Part shown: positions 1 to 9,163 of the stretch, piece after piece
Position numbering within the stretch: position 1 is the first letter of the stretch
Layout: every line of letters starts with the position of its first letter
DNA from: Nitrospirota bacterium
GTDB taxonomy: Bacteria; Nitrospirota; Nitrospiria; Nitrospirales; UBA8639
Assembly: GCA_011088105.1 (NCBI GenBank)
Contig: JAALKI010000007.1
Span: 1-64,000 of the forward strand
Direction of reading: 5' to 3'
Length of the DNA stretch: 64,000 bases
Notes under the pieces: generated by a model
Database searches by the model: none
Seen by the model: only the letters and a program-made list of their open reading frames with translations
Told to the model about the DNA's origin: nothing
Translations under genes and position numbers: made by a program

Positions 1-60
1 AGTATCGCAATGAACAACGATCACAGGTGGCTTGATTTCAGGGGAGCACTACAGTTCGTG

Positions 61-993
61 CTAGTCACCATCAGTACGCGAGAATCCGTAAAACCTTGCA
101 AGCGCCTGAGCCAAAAGATTTCCGGCTTGGCCTATCCCGATAGCCCAGCTCCCATCTGCCGCTTTCTGCATCATTGTTCCGATCCAAGCAGATGTCTTTT
201 GGCCAAACCTCTCTGCTGAATCTGGGGTATCATCCAATTCTAGCGCATCCTTCAAGTCTTGAATGTCGTTGTCTGATACACCATGTTCACGGAACATGTT
301 TTGCAAAGAGGAAACGTCATTCATCTTAATGTTGTCCCCAACATTCGTGTTACTTGTCGTGTCTAGAACATTGGTCACTCCACCATAAATAGTCGTCTTT
401 ACTATCTGGGTCACTTGTGCGGGCTTGAGTTTCGAACCCTCTGCTACGTTGCTGTCATCAATTGTTGGTTCTGCTTTCCAGATAGCAAGGGTGAAATCCA
501 ATATTCGATTACGGACGGTGTTGAGTAATGCCACCACATGCCCCGTACTGTACTCGGCCCATGCTTCAACGCAATTATGATGTCGATAGACCTTCATGCC
601 GAGATAGAGAGCCAGGTCTCCTGTCTCAACCCGAACCACATCTCGATCACGTTTCTTCAAGCATTCGTCAAGGTGCGTGATGCTTTTTCGGCATATGTAC
701 GGTTCAAGCAGGTGTCGCACATTGTTTGGAATGCAGGTGATGGGAATGGGAGCATTCTCTAACTTTGACCCTCGGGGGCCAGAGAAGTGACCTTTGAATT
801 CGAGAGACCAACTCCGATAGCCAGGGACTTCAACATTTGGGGGATACCCATTCAACTCCCAGATGAGCCAGTTTTCTAGAGGTTGGTTGCCAAGACGAGC
901 GGCAAAGAGTTGACATTTTCTGAGCAACGTTCCGAGGTCACTCGATGCGTCAACAGCCATGGTCTGGATATCTTCAAGTAGGGTGATGAGCAT
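61..993 (-). CDS. AbiTii-domain protein, possible abortive-infection defence factor
   Basis: The first ~190 residues carry the pattern I associate with the AbiTii domain of abortive-infection proteins: a helical start, then LLRKCQLFAARLGN, then a WLIWELNGYP segment and a proline-rich stretch. The C-terminal third (GGVTNVLDTTSNTNVGDNI and a helical DNDIQDLKDALELDD segment) is a separate soluble region. No membrane segment or catalytic motif is visible. I start at the ATG at 993 because the domain begins there; a TTG 20 codons upstream (1053) keeps the frame open but adds sequence unlike the family. Neither start has a strong ribosome site. It is monocistronic in this window. A defence role is inferred from the domain alone. 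Confidence 0.7.
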   Translation of the reverse strand: MLITLLEDIQTMAVDASSDLGTLLRKCQLFAARLGNQPLENWLIWELNGYPPNVEVPGYRSWSLEFKGHFSGPRGSKLENAPIPITCIPNNVRHLLEPYICRKSITHLDECLKKRDRDVVRVETGDLALYLGMKVYRHHNCVEAWAEYSTGHVVALLNTVRNRILDFTLAIWKAEPTIDDSNVAEGSKLKPAQVTQIVKTTIYGGVTNVLDTTSNTNVGDNIKMNDVSSLQNMFREHGVSDNDIQDLKDALELDDTPDSAERFGQKTSAWIGTMMQKAADGSWAIGIGQAGNLLAQALARFYGFSRTDGD

Positions 994-1325
994 ATTGGCA
1001 AGTGTTACTGTTATTTTTATGCTGTGTCGCGTACCATCAGGTGTCCGTGGCAATCAAGTCTTTTCTAAAAGCGTTATCTTGGCTCATGCTGCTATCTCAA
1101 CAGGGGGTTGTTCTCGCGACCGTGGCACTGTTAGTGGAAAACTGGAATTGTCTGTCTTTGAAGTTTGGCATTCTATCACAATTGTTTTCTGGGGCCTCTT
1201 GTTCAAAGCCATTGCTCTTTAGTACGAGACGTGGCTTGACTCCGAGCTCGTCAAAGCGGCACCATGCTTCCAGAAATTATTTGGAACGAGACACGTAGCG
1301 ATGCTCTAAGTCGGAAGGTCGTTGT
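994..1325. other. Intergenic stretch, no convincing gene
   Basis: This 332-base gap separates the divergent AbiTii-domain gene and the DUF6445-like gene, so it should hold both promoters. Two overlapping plus-strand reading frames run through it (up to 98 codons), but they share no recognisable domain and compete with each other, so I do not call either. Confidence 0.5.
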
Positions 1326-2081
1326 ATGCAGGTGAATCAGGATGTGTTTGCGCTTAACCCGGACCCTCAGGTTCAAGTAGATTATATAGGGCAGGGGAAG
1401 CACAAGGTTGTCATTGCTGACTATTTTTATCAGTACCCTGAAAAAGTCTTGCAACTAGCAATGGGCTTGCCGTATACCGACCGATTTGAAATTGTCGGTA
1501 ATTTTCCAGGTGTTCGGGCTTCGGTTAATGTCGATTCAGCACCGATCATTGCATCCATTAGTCAACTTTGGGGGGCGCCGTTAACCCCATTTTTTACTCC
1601 TCAGCCTGTAGTTTTCCAAGGTATTACAAATAAAGGTTTTCGGCTGAATATTGGCCAGCGTCAACCACATATCGATCAAGATGTTACTGCTATGGTGTAT
1701 ATCAATCCCGCTGAATCGTGTGTTGGGGGAACAGGGTTATTCCGACACACCCCCACAGAGTTGGAACGGGTGCCGATTACTCCAGACCAAGCTATCAGGA
1801 GTTTAGCCGATCGGTTGGAACTGAGTGACGAATTTCTTGAAAGCGCGGAAGGATACGAAAACTTTCAAAACAGCATGATTTTTAATCCGCTGTTTGCCTG
1901 TCGGGAGCCCACATACATCAATGATGGCAATCAGTTCTGGGAATTACTCAAAATGATTGAGATGCGACCTAATCGCTTGATCATTTTTGATGGCCGTTGT
2001 TTCCATTCTCAATACATTCAACCCCACCAGTATACTGAAGCCTTTCGGATTAATCAGATCCTTTATCTTTCTCATACGTAA
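1326..2081 (+). CDS. DUF6445-like protein, putative Fe(II)/2-oxoglutarate oxygenase fold
   Basis: The 251-residue soluble protein has the layout of a 2-oxoglutarate/Fe(II) oxygenase: an H-x-D pair (PHIDQD, around residue 118), a glycine-rich GGTGLFRH strand, a distal histidine (CFHSQYI, around residue 232) and an arginine followed by NQILYL near the end. This arrangement fits the DUF6445 family. The substrate is unknown. A purine-rich GGAAGG lies about 9 bases before the ATG. Its 3' end overlaps the convergent HEAT-repeat gene by 10 bases. The oxygenase fold is inferred from spacing of the H-D...H...R residues. Confidence 0.65.
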   Translation: MQVNQDVFALNPDPQVQVDYIGQGKHKVVIADYFYQYPEKVLQLAMGLPYTDRFEIVGNFPGVRASVNVDSAPIIASISQLWGAPLTPFFTPQPVVFQGITNKGFRLNIGQRQPHIDQDVTAMVYINPAESCVGGTGLFRHTPTELERVPITPDQAIRSLADRLELSDEFLESAEGYENFQNSMIFNPLFACREPTYINDGNQFWELLKMIEMRPNRLIIFDGRCFHSQYIQPHQYTEAFRINQILYLSHT

Positions 2082-3223
2082 TTTTCACGTTCTTGCCCAC
2101 GATAGGTCTTCGTCTGATAGAACACGCCGTCTGGAAGTGTGGCAGGGATCCCATTGTCTATAAGAGGGGTCTTGCCATGTTCAATCAAGACCTTTTCCGC
2201 CATCTCTTTCCCTTGGCTGGTTCCTTGCGCCAACATCTGCAACGCTGCAACGCCTTTTGCTTCTAAGGTCACGAGTGCACAGCCGGCAGCGTACTGAGTC
2301 TCCCATTCTCTCTCCTCTTGCACTAAACGGACTAACCACGGGATGGATTCGGTGAGGCGCACTTGCCCTGCACAATGCGCGGCTTGTGCCCGCACTTGCC
2401 AGTGGGAATCCTCTAGGCCCTTGGAGATCATTGGTAATGCACTGGGAATCCAGAAGCTCGGTAAACATCGGAAAAATGCTAGACGTACGTGATATGAAGA
2501 ATCCTCGGCCAATGGCAGGAGTTGCGACGCTTCTTTGGTGTAACGCAGGTTGCCCAACGTCTCGACGATGAGGACTTTGATGGTGTCGGCTGTTGGCCCT
2601 GCTGGTGTTACCGACAGAATTTCCAACAGACGTGGGGCTGTTGTTGCCGTTAACCGTCGAAATGTATTCTGGAGTGACATGGTTTCTGGCCCCAGTGTTA
2701 AATCAAGCTTTTCAAAGAGCAGATCCACGGAGTTCAACGACCCTCTCTCAATAAGCGTACGGGCGGCAGCAAGCCGAATGTCATGCACAGAATCATCCAA
2801 AAACGTATGCAGGAAGGCCACGATACGAGGATCGGAAAAATAGACCAAGCTGGCAATGGCCTCTAGTCGTTCTCTTAGAGGCCCTTTCAGTGTAATCGAG
2901 GCAATGTAATCGGGAATTTCTAGAAAAACAAGCAACTCTATAAGGTGGTTGTGATCCTTGCTCTGAATGCTTTTAAACAACTCGCGCATGTTCCGCGCAA
3001 GACAGCACAGGTCAGGCGGTTGCAGTGTGTGTTTTATCTCATCACGCGTCGTCGTGTCTCGGAGATAGGCGAAAATGTGGTCGAAGAGGCATGTGCGGCG
3101 TTCTGCTGCTTTCTGATCTAGATAGTGATACACCATCTGCCGCCCAATCAAGATACAGATCAGCAGACAGGAGAATCCCAGCAACACCAAACACGTCATC
3201 TTGATAATGTTTAGAGTATCCAT
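2072..3223 (-). CDS. Membrane-anchored HEAT-repeat protein
   Basis: An N-terminal hydrophobic helix (residues ~8-28, LVLLGFSCLLICILIG) anchors a mostly helical domain built from HEAT-type repeats. Repeats are visible from about residue 110 to 340 (for example DPRIVAFLHTFLDDSVHDIR, then DSSYHVRLAFFRCLPSFW and DSHWQVRAQAAHCAGQ). Such proteins are generally scaffolds; no enzyme motif is seen. The anchor orientation suggests a cytoplasmic repeat domain, but this is not certain. The gene stands alone on the minus strand upstream of an AT-rich gap. The start lacks a good ribosome site, and the ATG at codon 9 is an alternative. Confidence 0.7.
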   Translation of the reverse strand: MDTLNIIKMTCLVLLGFSCLLICILIGRQMVYHYLDQKAAERRTCLFDHIFAYLRDTTTRDEIKHTLQPPDLCCLARNMRELFKSIQSKDHNHLIELLVFLEIPDYIASITLKGPLRERLEAIASLVYFSDPRIVAFLHTFLDDSVHDIRLAAARTLIERGSLNSVDLLFEKLDLTLGPETMSLQNTFRRLTATTAPRLLEILSVTPAGPTADTIKVLIVETLGNLRYTKEASQLLPLAEDSSYHVRLAFFRCLPSFWIPSALPMISKGLEDSHWQVRAQAAHCAGQVRLTESIPWLVRLVQEEREWETQYAAGCALVTLEAKGVAALQMLAQGTSQGKEMAEKVLIEHGKTPLIDNGIPATLPDGVFYQTKTYRGQERENYV

Positions 3224-3432
3224 CGTACTATAATTAATAGCAAAATCTGCGCAACTTTCCTAGCCGAAAGGTGCAAATGACAAACAATAAGGCCATATTA
3301 GCAGGTATGAAAGAATTGGAAAAGCAATACCATGTTACAAATTTGAAAACTTTTTATGAAAATTTGAAATATTATATACAATTGTCAAGTATAAAGTTTA
3401 CTTGTTGATCCATCAGCCAACTAAGAGAATAA
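3224..3432. other. AT-rich intergenic region
   Basis: This gap lies between the end of ureD and the start of the HEAT-repeat gene, both on the minus strand. Positions 3330-3400 are strikingly AT-rich compared with neighbours. A minus-strand TTGACA (about 3382-3387) lies too close to a TATAAT-like string (about 3371-3376) to form a standard promoter pair. A promoter for the HEAT gene is probable here, but I cannot place it. Confidence 0.4.
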
Positions 3433-4266
3433 TTAATATTGTCGTCGTGCATGGGGTAATATGCCCAAAAGGTGTTGACGAGACGTGCTCCAGAGTTCTT
3501 GAAAGAGTTTTTCCAAATCCGGAGCACACTGAGCAACAATTTTCACGATCAATCCAGGAATTGCCGGCTCCGAGACAGATCCCCATATTTTGTTAGATTG
3601 TTTTTCAAGGATTGTATTGAGTGTCGACTGGAGTGTTTGCCATGTTTTTTGACTGTATCCATCCCCAATAAGAAATAGGGAAGCGACATAATCCCAGTTA
3701 CGAACGAGTCCAATCGTATCGTTTTCTTGATCACAGTACAGTGCATACCGTTCGATGGCTTTCTTGCCATCTGCCATAGAGATGGTGATGTGATTGGCGT
3801 AATGCGTAAACTGCCAACGCTCTCCCCTGGCAATTCGTCCGGATGCAAGGGCATCCCAAAAAAAAAGCGTTGCTCGAGGAAAAAGCTTGATAGAGATAAC
3901 TTGCTCAAAGCGTGACTTGGCAAAGGGAATGGTCACGAGGGGAAGGTATTCAAGAATGGCTTCTGACCCAATAACGCATTCGACGATTTGCCTGGAAATA
4001 TTTGTCTGTGATTTATAGACCTTATTCGCTGATGGCGTGGTGAGTAATACATGGGTCTGGTCGTGGAGGGACGTCTTGAGAAAAAGCTGATCACCGCCCA
4101 CAAGGCCTCCGGACGCATTGACGAGAAACGTCGTGGCACATCCTGTATCGTCGAGATAATGGGGTGGAAGGAAATGCCAAGGGTGTGTTGAACGAGAATG
4201 AGTGAGAACGGTCGTAGCCCCTCGCCGGTTATATCCTAGATGTAACTCAGCTTTCATTAGCCTCAT
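3433..4266 (-). CDS. ureD: Urease accessory protein UreD
   Basis: UreD is the scaffold that docks on apo-urease and, with UreF and UreG, allows nickel insertion and lysine carbamylation. The 277-residue protein has the family marks in order: NASGGLVGGD (~residues 50-59), LLTTPSANKVYKS, LEYLPLVTIPFAKSRF and a FWDALASGRIARGE segment. It is the last gene of the urea unit, 96 bases downstream of ureG. A strong hairpin overlaps the ureG end just before it, and no ribosome site stands out. Length is normal for the family. Confidence 0.93.
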   Translation of the reverse strand: MRLMKAELHLGYNRRGATTVLTHSRSTHPWHFLPPHYLDDTGCATTFLVNASGGLVGGDQLFLKTSLHDQTHVLLTTPSANKVYKSQTNISRQIVECVIGSEAILEYLPLVTIPFAKSRFEQVISIKLFPRATLFFWDALASGRIARGERWQFTHYANHITISMADGKKAIERYALYCDQENDTIGLVRNWDYVASLFLIGDGYSQKTWQTLQSTLNTILEKQSNKIWGSVSEPAIPGLIVKIVAQCAPDLEKLFQELWSTSRQHLLGILPHARRQY

Positions 4267-4334
4267 GTATGTTAGAAAAGATCATTTTGGGTAATCATTC
4301 TTAAGAGACATTGCTTTTTTTAAGCTCATTTTCT

Positions 4335-4371
4335 CGTCGGTATCGCAAGAGCTTTCATGCTCCTACCGACG
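4335..4371 (-). repeat. Hairpin at the ureG/ureD junction
   Basis: CGTCGGTA (4335-4342) pairs exactly with TACCGACG (4364-4371), and an inner GAGC/GCTC pair sits within the loop, giving a compound hairpin. It covers the ureG stop codon and is followed on the minus strand by no long U run. It may stabilise the upstream transcript or reduce read-through into ureD; this role is inference. Confidence 0.55.
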
Positions 4372-5019
4372 AATTTGTTCCTCAACCCAGTCTGTAACCT
4401 GGTCGAGTCCCTGGCCCGACAGTAAGTTTGTAAAGACAAAAGGGCGTTGTCCTCGCATTGCCAGACTATCTCGTTCCATAATCGATAGGTCAGCCCCAAC
4501 GTGTGGAGCTAAATCGATTTTGTTAATAACTAATAAGCCTGATCGGGTGATAGCAGGACCACCTTTCCTAGGAATTTTGTCACCGGCGGCGACGTCAATG
4601 ACGTAGATAACGGCATCGACTAACTCCGGACTAAAGGTAGCAGCGAGATTATCTCCCCCACTTTCAAGAAGTATGATTTCTAGGTTTGGTATGCGATTGA
4701 TCAGTTCATCAATGGCCTCTAGATTGTGAGAGGCATCTTCCCGAATAGCTGTGTGAGGACAGCCTCCGGTCTCTACTCCTAGAATTCGTTCGGATGGGAG
4801 TATCCCGCGACGGGTGAGAAACTCTGCGTCTTCTTTGGTGAAAATATCATTGGTAATGACGGCAAGTTGATAACGGGTTTGCAGTTCTCGTGAAACAGAT
4901 TCAACTAGTGCCGTTTTACCGGAGCCTACAGGCCCCCCTATACCTATGATGGTTACTTGGTGAGTTTTGGTGCGTGTGATGGGTTCGCCACCTCCCGACA
5001 TGTGTGAGACATCATGCAT
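4363..5019 (-). CDS. ureG: Urease accessory GTPase UreG
   Basis: UreG is a SIMIBI-class GTPase that delivers nickel to urease. The P-loop GPVGSGKT is at residues 29-36, the metal-binding CPH motif at 88-90 ([11 protein letters not shown]), followed by [17 protein letters not shown] and a guanine-specificity [10 protein letters not shown] element. Its N-terminus carries only a few histidines, not the long His tract found in some UreG or UreE proteins, so it offers little nickel storage. It lies 6 bases after ureF and upstream of ureD. Confidence 0.96.
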   Translation of the reverse strand: MHDVSHMSGGGEPITRTKTHQVTIIGIGGPVGSGKTALVESVSRELQTRYQLAVITNDIFTKEDAEFLTRRGILPSERILGVETGGCPHTAIREDASHNLEAIDELINRIPNLEIILLESGGDNLAATFSPELVDAVIYVIDVAAGDKIPRKGGPAITRSGLLVINKIDLAPHVGADLSIMERDSLAMRGQRPFVFTNLLSGQGLDQVTDWVEEQIRR

Positions 5020-5025
5020 CGTCTA

Positions 5026-5712
5026 CTACGATCTAAACATTCGTGTTGTTAAATAGGCATGCTGCATTTCATGAATATCTTGAATCGGTGTCCAGGACTG
5101 CATTTCTTTCTTGGTCTCTGCTTCCCTGCTCACTTGATCGATTATTGGAATAAGATACTCAAGTAATAACTGTCCCTTGTGTTGTCCGATGGACAAGAGT
5201 TTCAGTGAAGCAGAAACGAAACCGACCGTACTTTGATAGAGGTATGCAGCAATCGCGTTCCGCTTATTCCATCCAAATGTTCCAAGTACGAGTCCAACGC
5301 TTATGGCCATATGGCCAGGTGATTGATTCGATTCCACCTTTGAAAGAAACTGACCAAGTAATGGTGGACTATTTGGGGCTGTTCCCGCAATGAGGAGAAC
5401 CTGCTTGCCCATTTGACGACTAGCCAATCGTGTGTCACGGCATAGTTTCATGGCATCAAGTTCATCATCAAGGTGTTGTGCGGTTTGTAGCGTTTGGTCG
5501 AGAGCTGCTCCATGAGCTAATCCAACCGCGACGGCGTCTCGATTTCCCAGTCCTGATCTGAGTAGATCGACAACGTATTCTCTAAGATCTTCCGGAGTAC
5601 AGACGGCGCGTGCTTCCACTGCCGCTTCTAAACCGAACGAAAACGCGTATCCACCTGACGGGAAAAAATTATCAATAAAACGAAATCCCTGGAGAAGAGC
5701 GCTTGTATTCAC
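5026..5712 (-). CDS. ureF: Urease accessory protein UreF
   Basis: UreF bridges UreD and UreG in the urease activation complex and acts on the UreG GTPase cycle. The N-terminal FFPSGGYAFSFGLEAAV segment (~residues 16-32) is the family signature, and the all-helical 228-residue length is normal. The start is GTG at 5712 with a poor ribosome site, so translational coupling to the upstream short ORF (stop 63 bases away) is possible but weak. The stop lies 6 bases before the ureG start, so the two are probably co-translated. Confidence 0.92.
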   Translation of the reverse strand: MNTSALLQGFRFIDNFFPSGGYAFSFGLEAAVEARAVCTPEDLREYVVDLLRSGLGNRDAVAVGLAHGAALDQTLQTAQHLDDELDAMKLCRDTRLASRQMGKQVLLIAGTAPNSPPLLGQFLSKVESNQSPGHMAISVGLVLGTFGWNKRNAIAAYLYQSTVGFVSASLKLLSIGQHKGQLLLEYLIPIIDQVSREAETKKEMQSWTPIQDIHEMQHAYLTTRMFRS

Positions 5713-5775
5713 AGAAGACTGTTCTCTATTCCAGGTGGACTCGAGGGTGCCCCAATTTTAGTAGGGTATTGGTGA

Positions 5776-6015
5776 TTAGTAATTTGGCGCTAATCGATGC
5801 GACTTGTCCACCAACAGCTTTGATAGCGGTAAGATACCGTTGAATGTCCTCCGCGGCTCTTGCCGTTTTGACCCATCTGGTTCAAACGTGAGTTCGCTTA
5901 ACCGCTCTAATTGAGGAATCTTTGCTTTGTAGAGAACGATGGCATGCTTCGCATGGGCTTTGATGGCCTCAGCATAGACACGTTCATCATGCTCAAAGTT
6001 ACCGCTCGGCTGCAT
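5776..6015 (-). CDS. Small ORF between the MBL-fold gene and ureF, function unknown
   Basis: This 79-codon frame begins with ATG overlapping the last 17 bases of the MBL-fold gene and has an AGGAG about 12 bases upstream. The product is charged and helical in its first half (DERVYAEAIKAHAKHAIVLY), without membrane segments or known motifs. I do not recognise it. It could be a genuine coupled small protein, or a C-terminal helical module split from the MBL-fold protein by a frameshift. It occupies a place where some operons carry ureE, but nothing in it resembles UreE. Confidence 0.45.
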   Translation of the reverse strand: MQPSGNFEHDERVYAEAIKAHAKHAIVLYKAKIPQLERLSELTFEPDGSKRQEPRRTFNGILPLSKLLVDKSHRLAPNY

Positions 6016-6796
6016 AAAGGTAATCGACTCCTACTGGAAGATGTCCTATCCAATCAATGTATCGTTCGATTTCCTCTCCACGAAAAATAGCTCCATGTTG
6101 GGGTAAAATGGCTTTAATCTCTAAGTCCTTCAGCTTTTCAAGAAATCCAGTGACCGCTTGATTCGAACTCATATACCGTTGATGGAATCCTTTCATGGCA
6201 ACAACATGGGCATTCCAATCGTCGATGACGAGACGAGGTTTGGCATCTCTATAGAGCGAGGCCCCGATGTCCCCCGTGAACAAGAACCCACTGGCTGAGT
6301 CAAAGACCACCATGCTTCCAGGTGAATGGAGATACGGTGCCGCAAGACACTGGATTTCGCCTTCTTGATGGAGATCAATAACAAGTCCATCGTCACGCAT
6401 CGGCATATAATTAACGTTGTAGGCCATATAATGAGGTAAAAACCTGACCCACAAATGTGAGACGACAACATTCAAGTTTGGATTAAACTCGAGCCATGAG
6501 GGAAGAGAAGCACAGACATCGGGATCTTGATGACTAAAAAACAGATGGGTGATGGCTTCTGCAGATGATACTTGATTCACTTTATCGAGGATTGGGGAAA
6601 AACGGTCGTATCCACCAGGTTCAAGCAGAAATCCTTCTCCTCCATTCACAATGAGGTAACTATTGCATTCAATTTCTTCTCCTCCTGTGTAGATTCCGAC
6701 CCAATAGATTTGATGATGAACATCATCATAGAGTTTGATCGGTTGGGTGTAGTCTGTGTCTTTATTCGATAGACTCATCAATGGGCTTATAGGCAT
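5999..6796 (-). CDS. Metallo-beta-lactamase-fold protein, oxygen-binding diiron (ODP) type
   Basis: The 265-residue protein matches the MBL module of flavodiiron proteins and stand-alone ODP proteins, without the flavodoxin domain. Candidate metal ligands are H89, D91 and D93 (SHQDPDV), H157 (YLHSPGS), D176 (FTGDIG) and H234 (PQHGAIF). The usual H-x-E-x-D is H-x-D-x-D here, and no second histidine follows. ODP proteins have been linked to oxygen or NO sensing and reduction. I start at ATG 6796, preceded by AAGGAGAG; a TTG seven codons earlier is possible. It sits between ureC and ureF, which is unusual for a urease operon. Confidence 0.72.
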   Translation of the reverse strand: MPISPLMSLSNKDTDYTQPIKLYDDVHHQIYWVGIYTGGEEIECNSYLIVNGGEGFLLEPGGYDRFSPILDKVNQVSSAEAITHLFFSHQDPDVCASLPSWLEFNPNLNVVVSHLWVRFLPHYMAYNVNYMPMRDDGLVIDLHQEGEIQCLAAPYLHSPGSMVVFDSASGFLFTGDIGASLYRDAKPRLVIDDWNAHVVAMKGFHQRYMSSNQAVTGFLEKLKDLEIKAILPQHGAIFRGEEIERYIDWIGHLPVGVDYLYAAER

Positions 6797-6884
6797 TGTC
6801 TCACTCTCCTTTTGCAACGAAATCGCGAGGCCAGCATTGTCCTCGAGGGACAGAATAGCCCGATTTGTTCAGAAACCTTGATAA

Positions 6885-8612
6885 TCAAAAAAGAAAATAT
6901 CGTTGTGCCATAGGTAACTGTGCCATGGGCTTACATGTGAGATGTTCGCCATTGGCTTTCACGATATATGTTTCAGGATCGACGTCAATCTGGGGGGTTG
7001 CATCATTGAGCTTGAGGTCACGCTTACCAATTGTCCGACAATTCCGTACCGCCACCACGCGTTTTTGTAAATGCAGATTCGTATGAACGCCTCGTTCCAA
7101 CCCTGCCTGAGAAAGGAAGGTGAGGCTAGTTGATACAGAAGCTCGACCGAATGCACCAAACATTGGACGGCTTATGACAGGTTGAGGGGTTGGAATAGAC
7201 GCATTGGGATCGCCCATAGCCGCTTCTACCAAAAACCCTCCTTTGAGGATGAGTTCAGGTTTTATGCCAAAGAAGGCAGGGTTCCATATCACAAGATCTG
7301 CTAATTTTCCTACTTCAATTGATCCCACTTCATGGGCAATGCCATGCGTAATAGCAGGGTTGATGGTATATTTAGCGACGTAGCGCTTTGCTCGGAAGTT
7401 GTCATGTGTGCCTTTGGCTTGCTGAATTCCCGTTGAGTTGAGAGTCCCTCGTTGAACTTTCATCTTATGTGCTGTCTGCCAGGTTCGAGTAATCACCTCT
7501 CCGATTCGGCCCATGGCTTGAGAGTCAGAAGACATGATACTGATAGCTCCCATATCATGAAGAATATCTTCTGCGGCAATGGTTTCGCCTCTGATTCGGG
7601 ATTCTGCAAAGGCAATGTCCTCTGGCACGCGAGGATTTAGATGATGACAAACCATCAACATATCCAGATGCTCATCAATGGTATTCACGGTAAACGGCAT
7701 GCTCGGGTTTGTCGAGGATGGTAAAACATTGGCTTCTCCACAGACCCGAATGATATCAGGCGCATGCCCACCTCCGGCCCCTTCAGTGTGAAACGTATGA
7801 ATGGTTCGTCCTCCAAATGCCCGGATGCTATCTTCTACGAATCCCGCTTCGTTTAATGTATCCGTGTGAATGGCCACTTGTATGTCGTATTGATCTGCTA
7901 CATCTAAACAGCGAGAAATTGCTGCTGGTGTCGTTCCCCAATCTTCATGTAATTTAAGACCAATCACACCAGCTTCAACTTGTTCTTCTAAGGCTTCGGG
8001 TAGAGAAGCATTGCCTTTACCAAAAAACCCGAGATTGATGGGAAACCCATCTGCGGCTTCCAACATTCGGCTGATATTCCAAGGACCAGGCGTACATGTT
8101 GTGGCATTGGTCCCGGTCGCCGGACCCGTTCCACCACCAAGCAACGTGGTCATTCCCGAAGCCAATGCCTCAGGAATCAATTGAGGGCAGATAAAGTGTA
8201 CATGGCTCTCTACACCGCCGGCTGTGATAATTTTCCCTTCACCCGCAATGACTTCGGTGCCAGGGCCGACTTCCATCCCTGGTGTGACGCCTGCCATGAT
8301 ATCCGGATTGCCGGCTTTTCCGATGGCGACAATATATCCGTTACGAATACCAATGTCGCCTTTCACGATCCCCCAATAGTCGAGAATGATGGCGTTGGTG
8401 ATAACCAGATCAAGTGCGTTACGTGCACTCGTTGCAGCCGGGGATTGCCCCATGCCGTCACGAATGACTTTGCCACCACCGAACTTCGCCTCTTCTCCTG
8501 GGGTGGTCAGGTCTTGCTCGACTTCAATGATCAGTTCCGTGTCTGCAAGCCGAACACGGTCTCCAACTGTGGGGCCATACAGATCAGCATATTGACGACG
8601 AGGAATGTTCAT
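6885..8612 (-). CDS. ureC: Urease alpha (catalytic) subunit UreC
   Basis: UreC holds the dinuclear nickel centre that hydrolyses urea to ammonia and carbamate. All expected residues are visible: H137 and H139 (SHVHFICPQ), K220 for carbamylation with H222 (GLKLHEDWG), H249 ([11 protein letters not shown]), H275 ([13 protein letters not shown]), the flap C322-H323 (LMVCHHL) and D363 ([13 protein letters not shown]). The length of 575 residues is normal. AGGAG sits close upstream of the ATG. It follows ureB by 30 bases and is predicted to be fully active if nickel is supplied. Confidence 0.98.
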   Translation of the reverse strand: MNIPRRQYADLYGPTVGDRVRLADTELIIEVEQDLTTPGEEAKFGGGKVIRDGMGQSPAATSARNALDLVITNAIILDYWGIVKGDIGIRNGYIVAIGKAGNPDIMAGVTPGMEVGPGTEVIAGEGKIITAGGVESHVHFICPQLIPEALASGMTTLLGGGTGPATGTNATTCTPGPWNISRMLEAADGFPINLGFFGKGNASLPEALEEQVEAGVIGLKLHEDWGTTPAAISRCLDVADQYDIQVAIHTDTLNEAGFVEDSIRAFGGRTIHTFHTEGAGGGHAPDIIRVCGEANVLPSSTNPSMPFTVNTIDEHLDMLMVCHHLNPRVPEDIAFAESRIRGETIAAEDILHDMGAISIMSSDSQAMGRIGEVITRTWQTAHKMKVQRGTLNSTGIQQAKGTHDNFRAKRYVAKYTINPAITHGIAHEVGSIEVGKLADLVIWNPAFFGIKPELILKGGFLVEAAMGDPNASIPTPQPVISRPMFGAFGRASVSTSLTFLSQAGLERGVHTNLHLQKRVVAVRNCRTIGKRDLKLNDATPQIDVDPETYIVKANGEHLTCKPMAQLPMAQRYFLF

Positions 8613-8642
8613 TGGGTACCCTTTTCTCCTAAAACGACTCGA

Positions 8643-9146
8643 TCAATCATTTTGAAGAAAGCCCTGTTCGGTAGCGCGATCGAGCGCACGTGCCTTGACT
8701 GCTGCATCATCGAGTGAGCCTTCTGTTAATCCATTGATTCCATACGCAATTCGATTGCCGCCGATTGCGACAAGCGTGACGTCTTTGTTTTCTCCTGGCT
8801 CAAACCGTACAGCTGTTCCAGCCGGGATAGACAGCCGAAATCCAAATGCTTTTTCCCGATCGAATCGCAACGCGCGATTCGATTCAAAAAAATGGCAATG
8901 CGACCCGACTTGAATTGGCCGATCTCCAGTATTCCCTACAGTCACTTCAATGGTCCGACGGCCTTCAAATGCCACGATGTCGCCTTTGCCGAGAAACAAC
9001 TGGCCTGGGATGATGTCGTGTTGTTCTTGGCTGCCTTTCTTCAGTTTCGTCGAGGAAGCAGTTTTTCGACGGGACTTTGTCGGCGCTTTTTTTGATGGAG
9101 CCTTTGTTTGAAGTTTGACTTTTCTTTTCTTGCTCGTGTTCGGCAT
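8643..9146 (-). CDS. ureB: Urease beta subunit UreB with lysine-rich N-terminal extension
   Basis: Residues from about 46 ([13 protein letters not shown]) onward are a normal ~105-residue urease beta subunit, with ATGTI-like strands, [11 protein letters not shown] and the [10 protein letters not shown] tail region. The first ~44 residues are extra: 15 of the first 38 are Lys or Arg, mixed with Ser, Thr, Ala and Pro, so the segment should be disordered and strongly basic. No start codon immediately before the conserved core would remove it: the first internal candidate lies inside the core. The extension may bind nucleic acid, phosphate surfaces or partner proteins; that is inference. Confidence 0.93.
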   Translation of the reverse strand: MPNTSKKRKVKLQTKAPSKKAPTKSRRKTASSTKLKKGSQEQHDIIPGQLFLGKGDIVAFEGRRTIEVTVGNTGDRPIQVGSHCHFFESNRALRFDREKAFGFRLSIPAGTAVRFEPGENKDVTLVAIGGNRIAYGINGLTEGSLDDAAVKARALDRATEQGFLQND

Positions 9147-9163
9147 TGCTGTCCTCGTCGAAA

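Noticed and set aside
1002-1298. 98-codon plus-strand frame upstream of the DUF6445-like gene
   Set aside because: Competes with another frame in the same gap and shows no domain or ribosome site.
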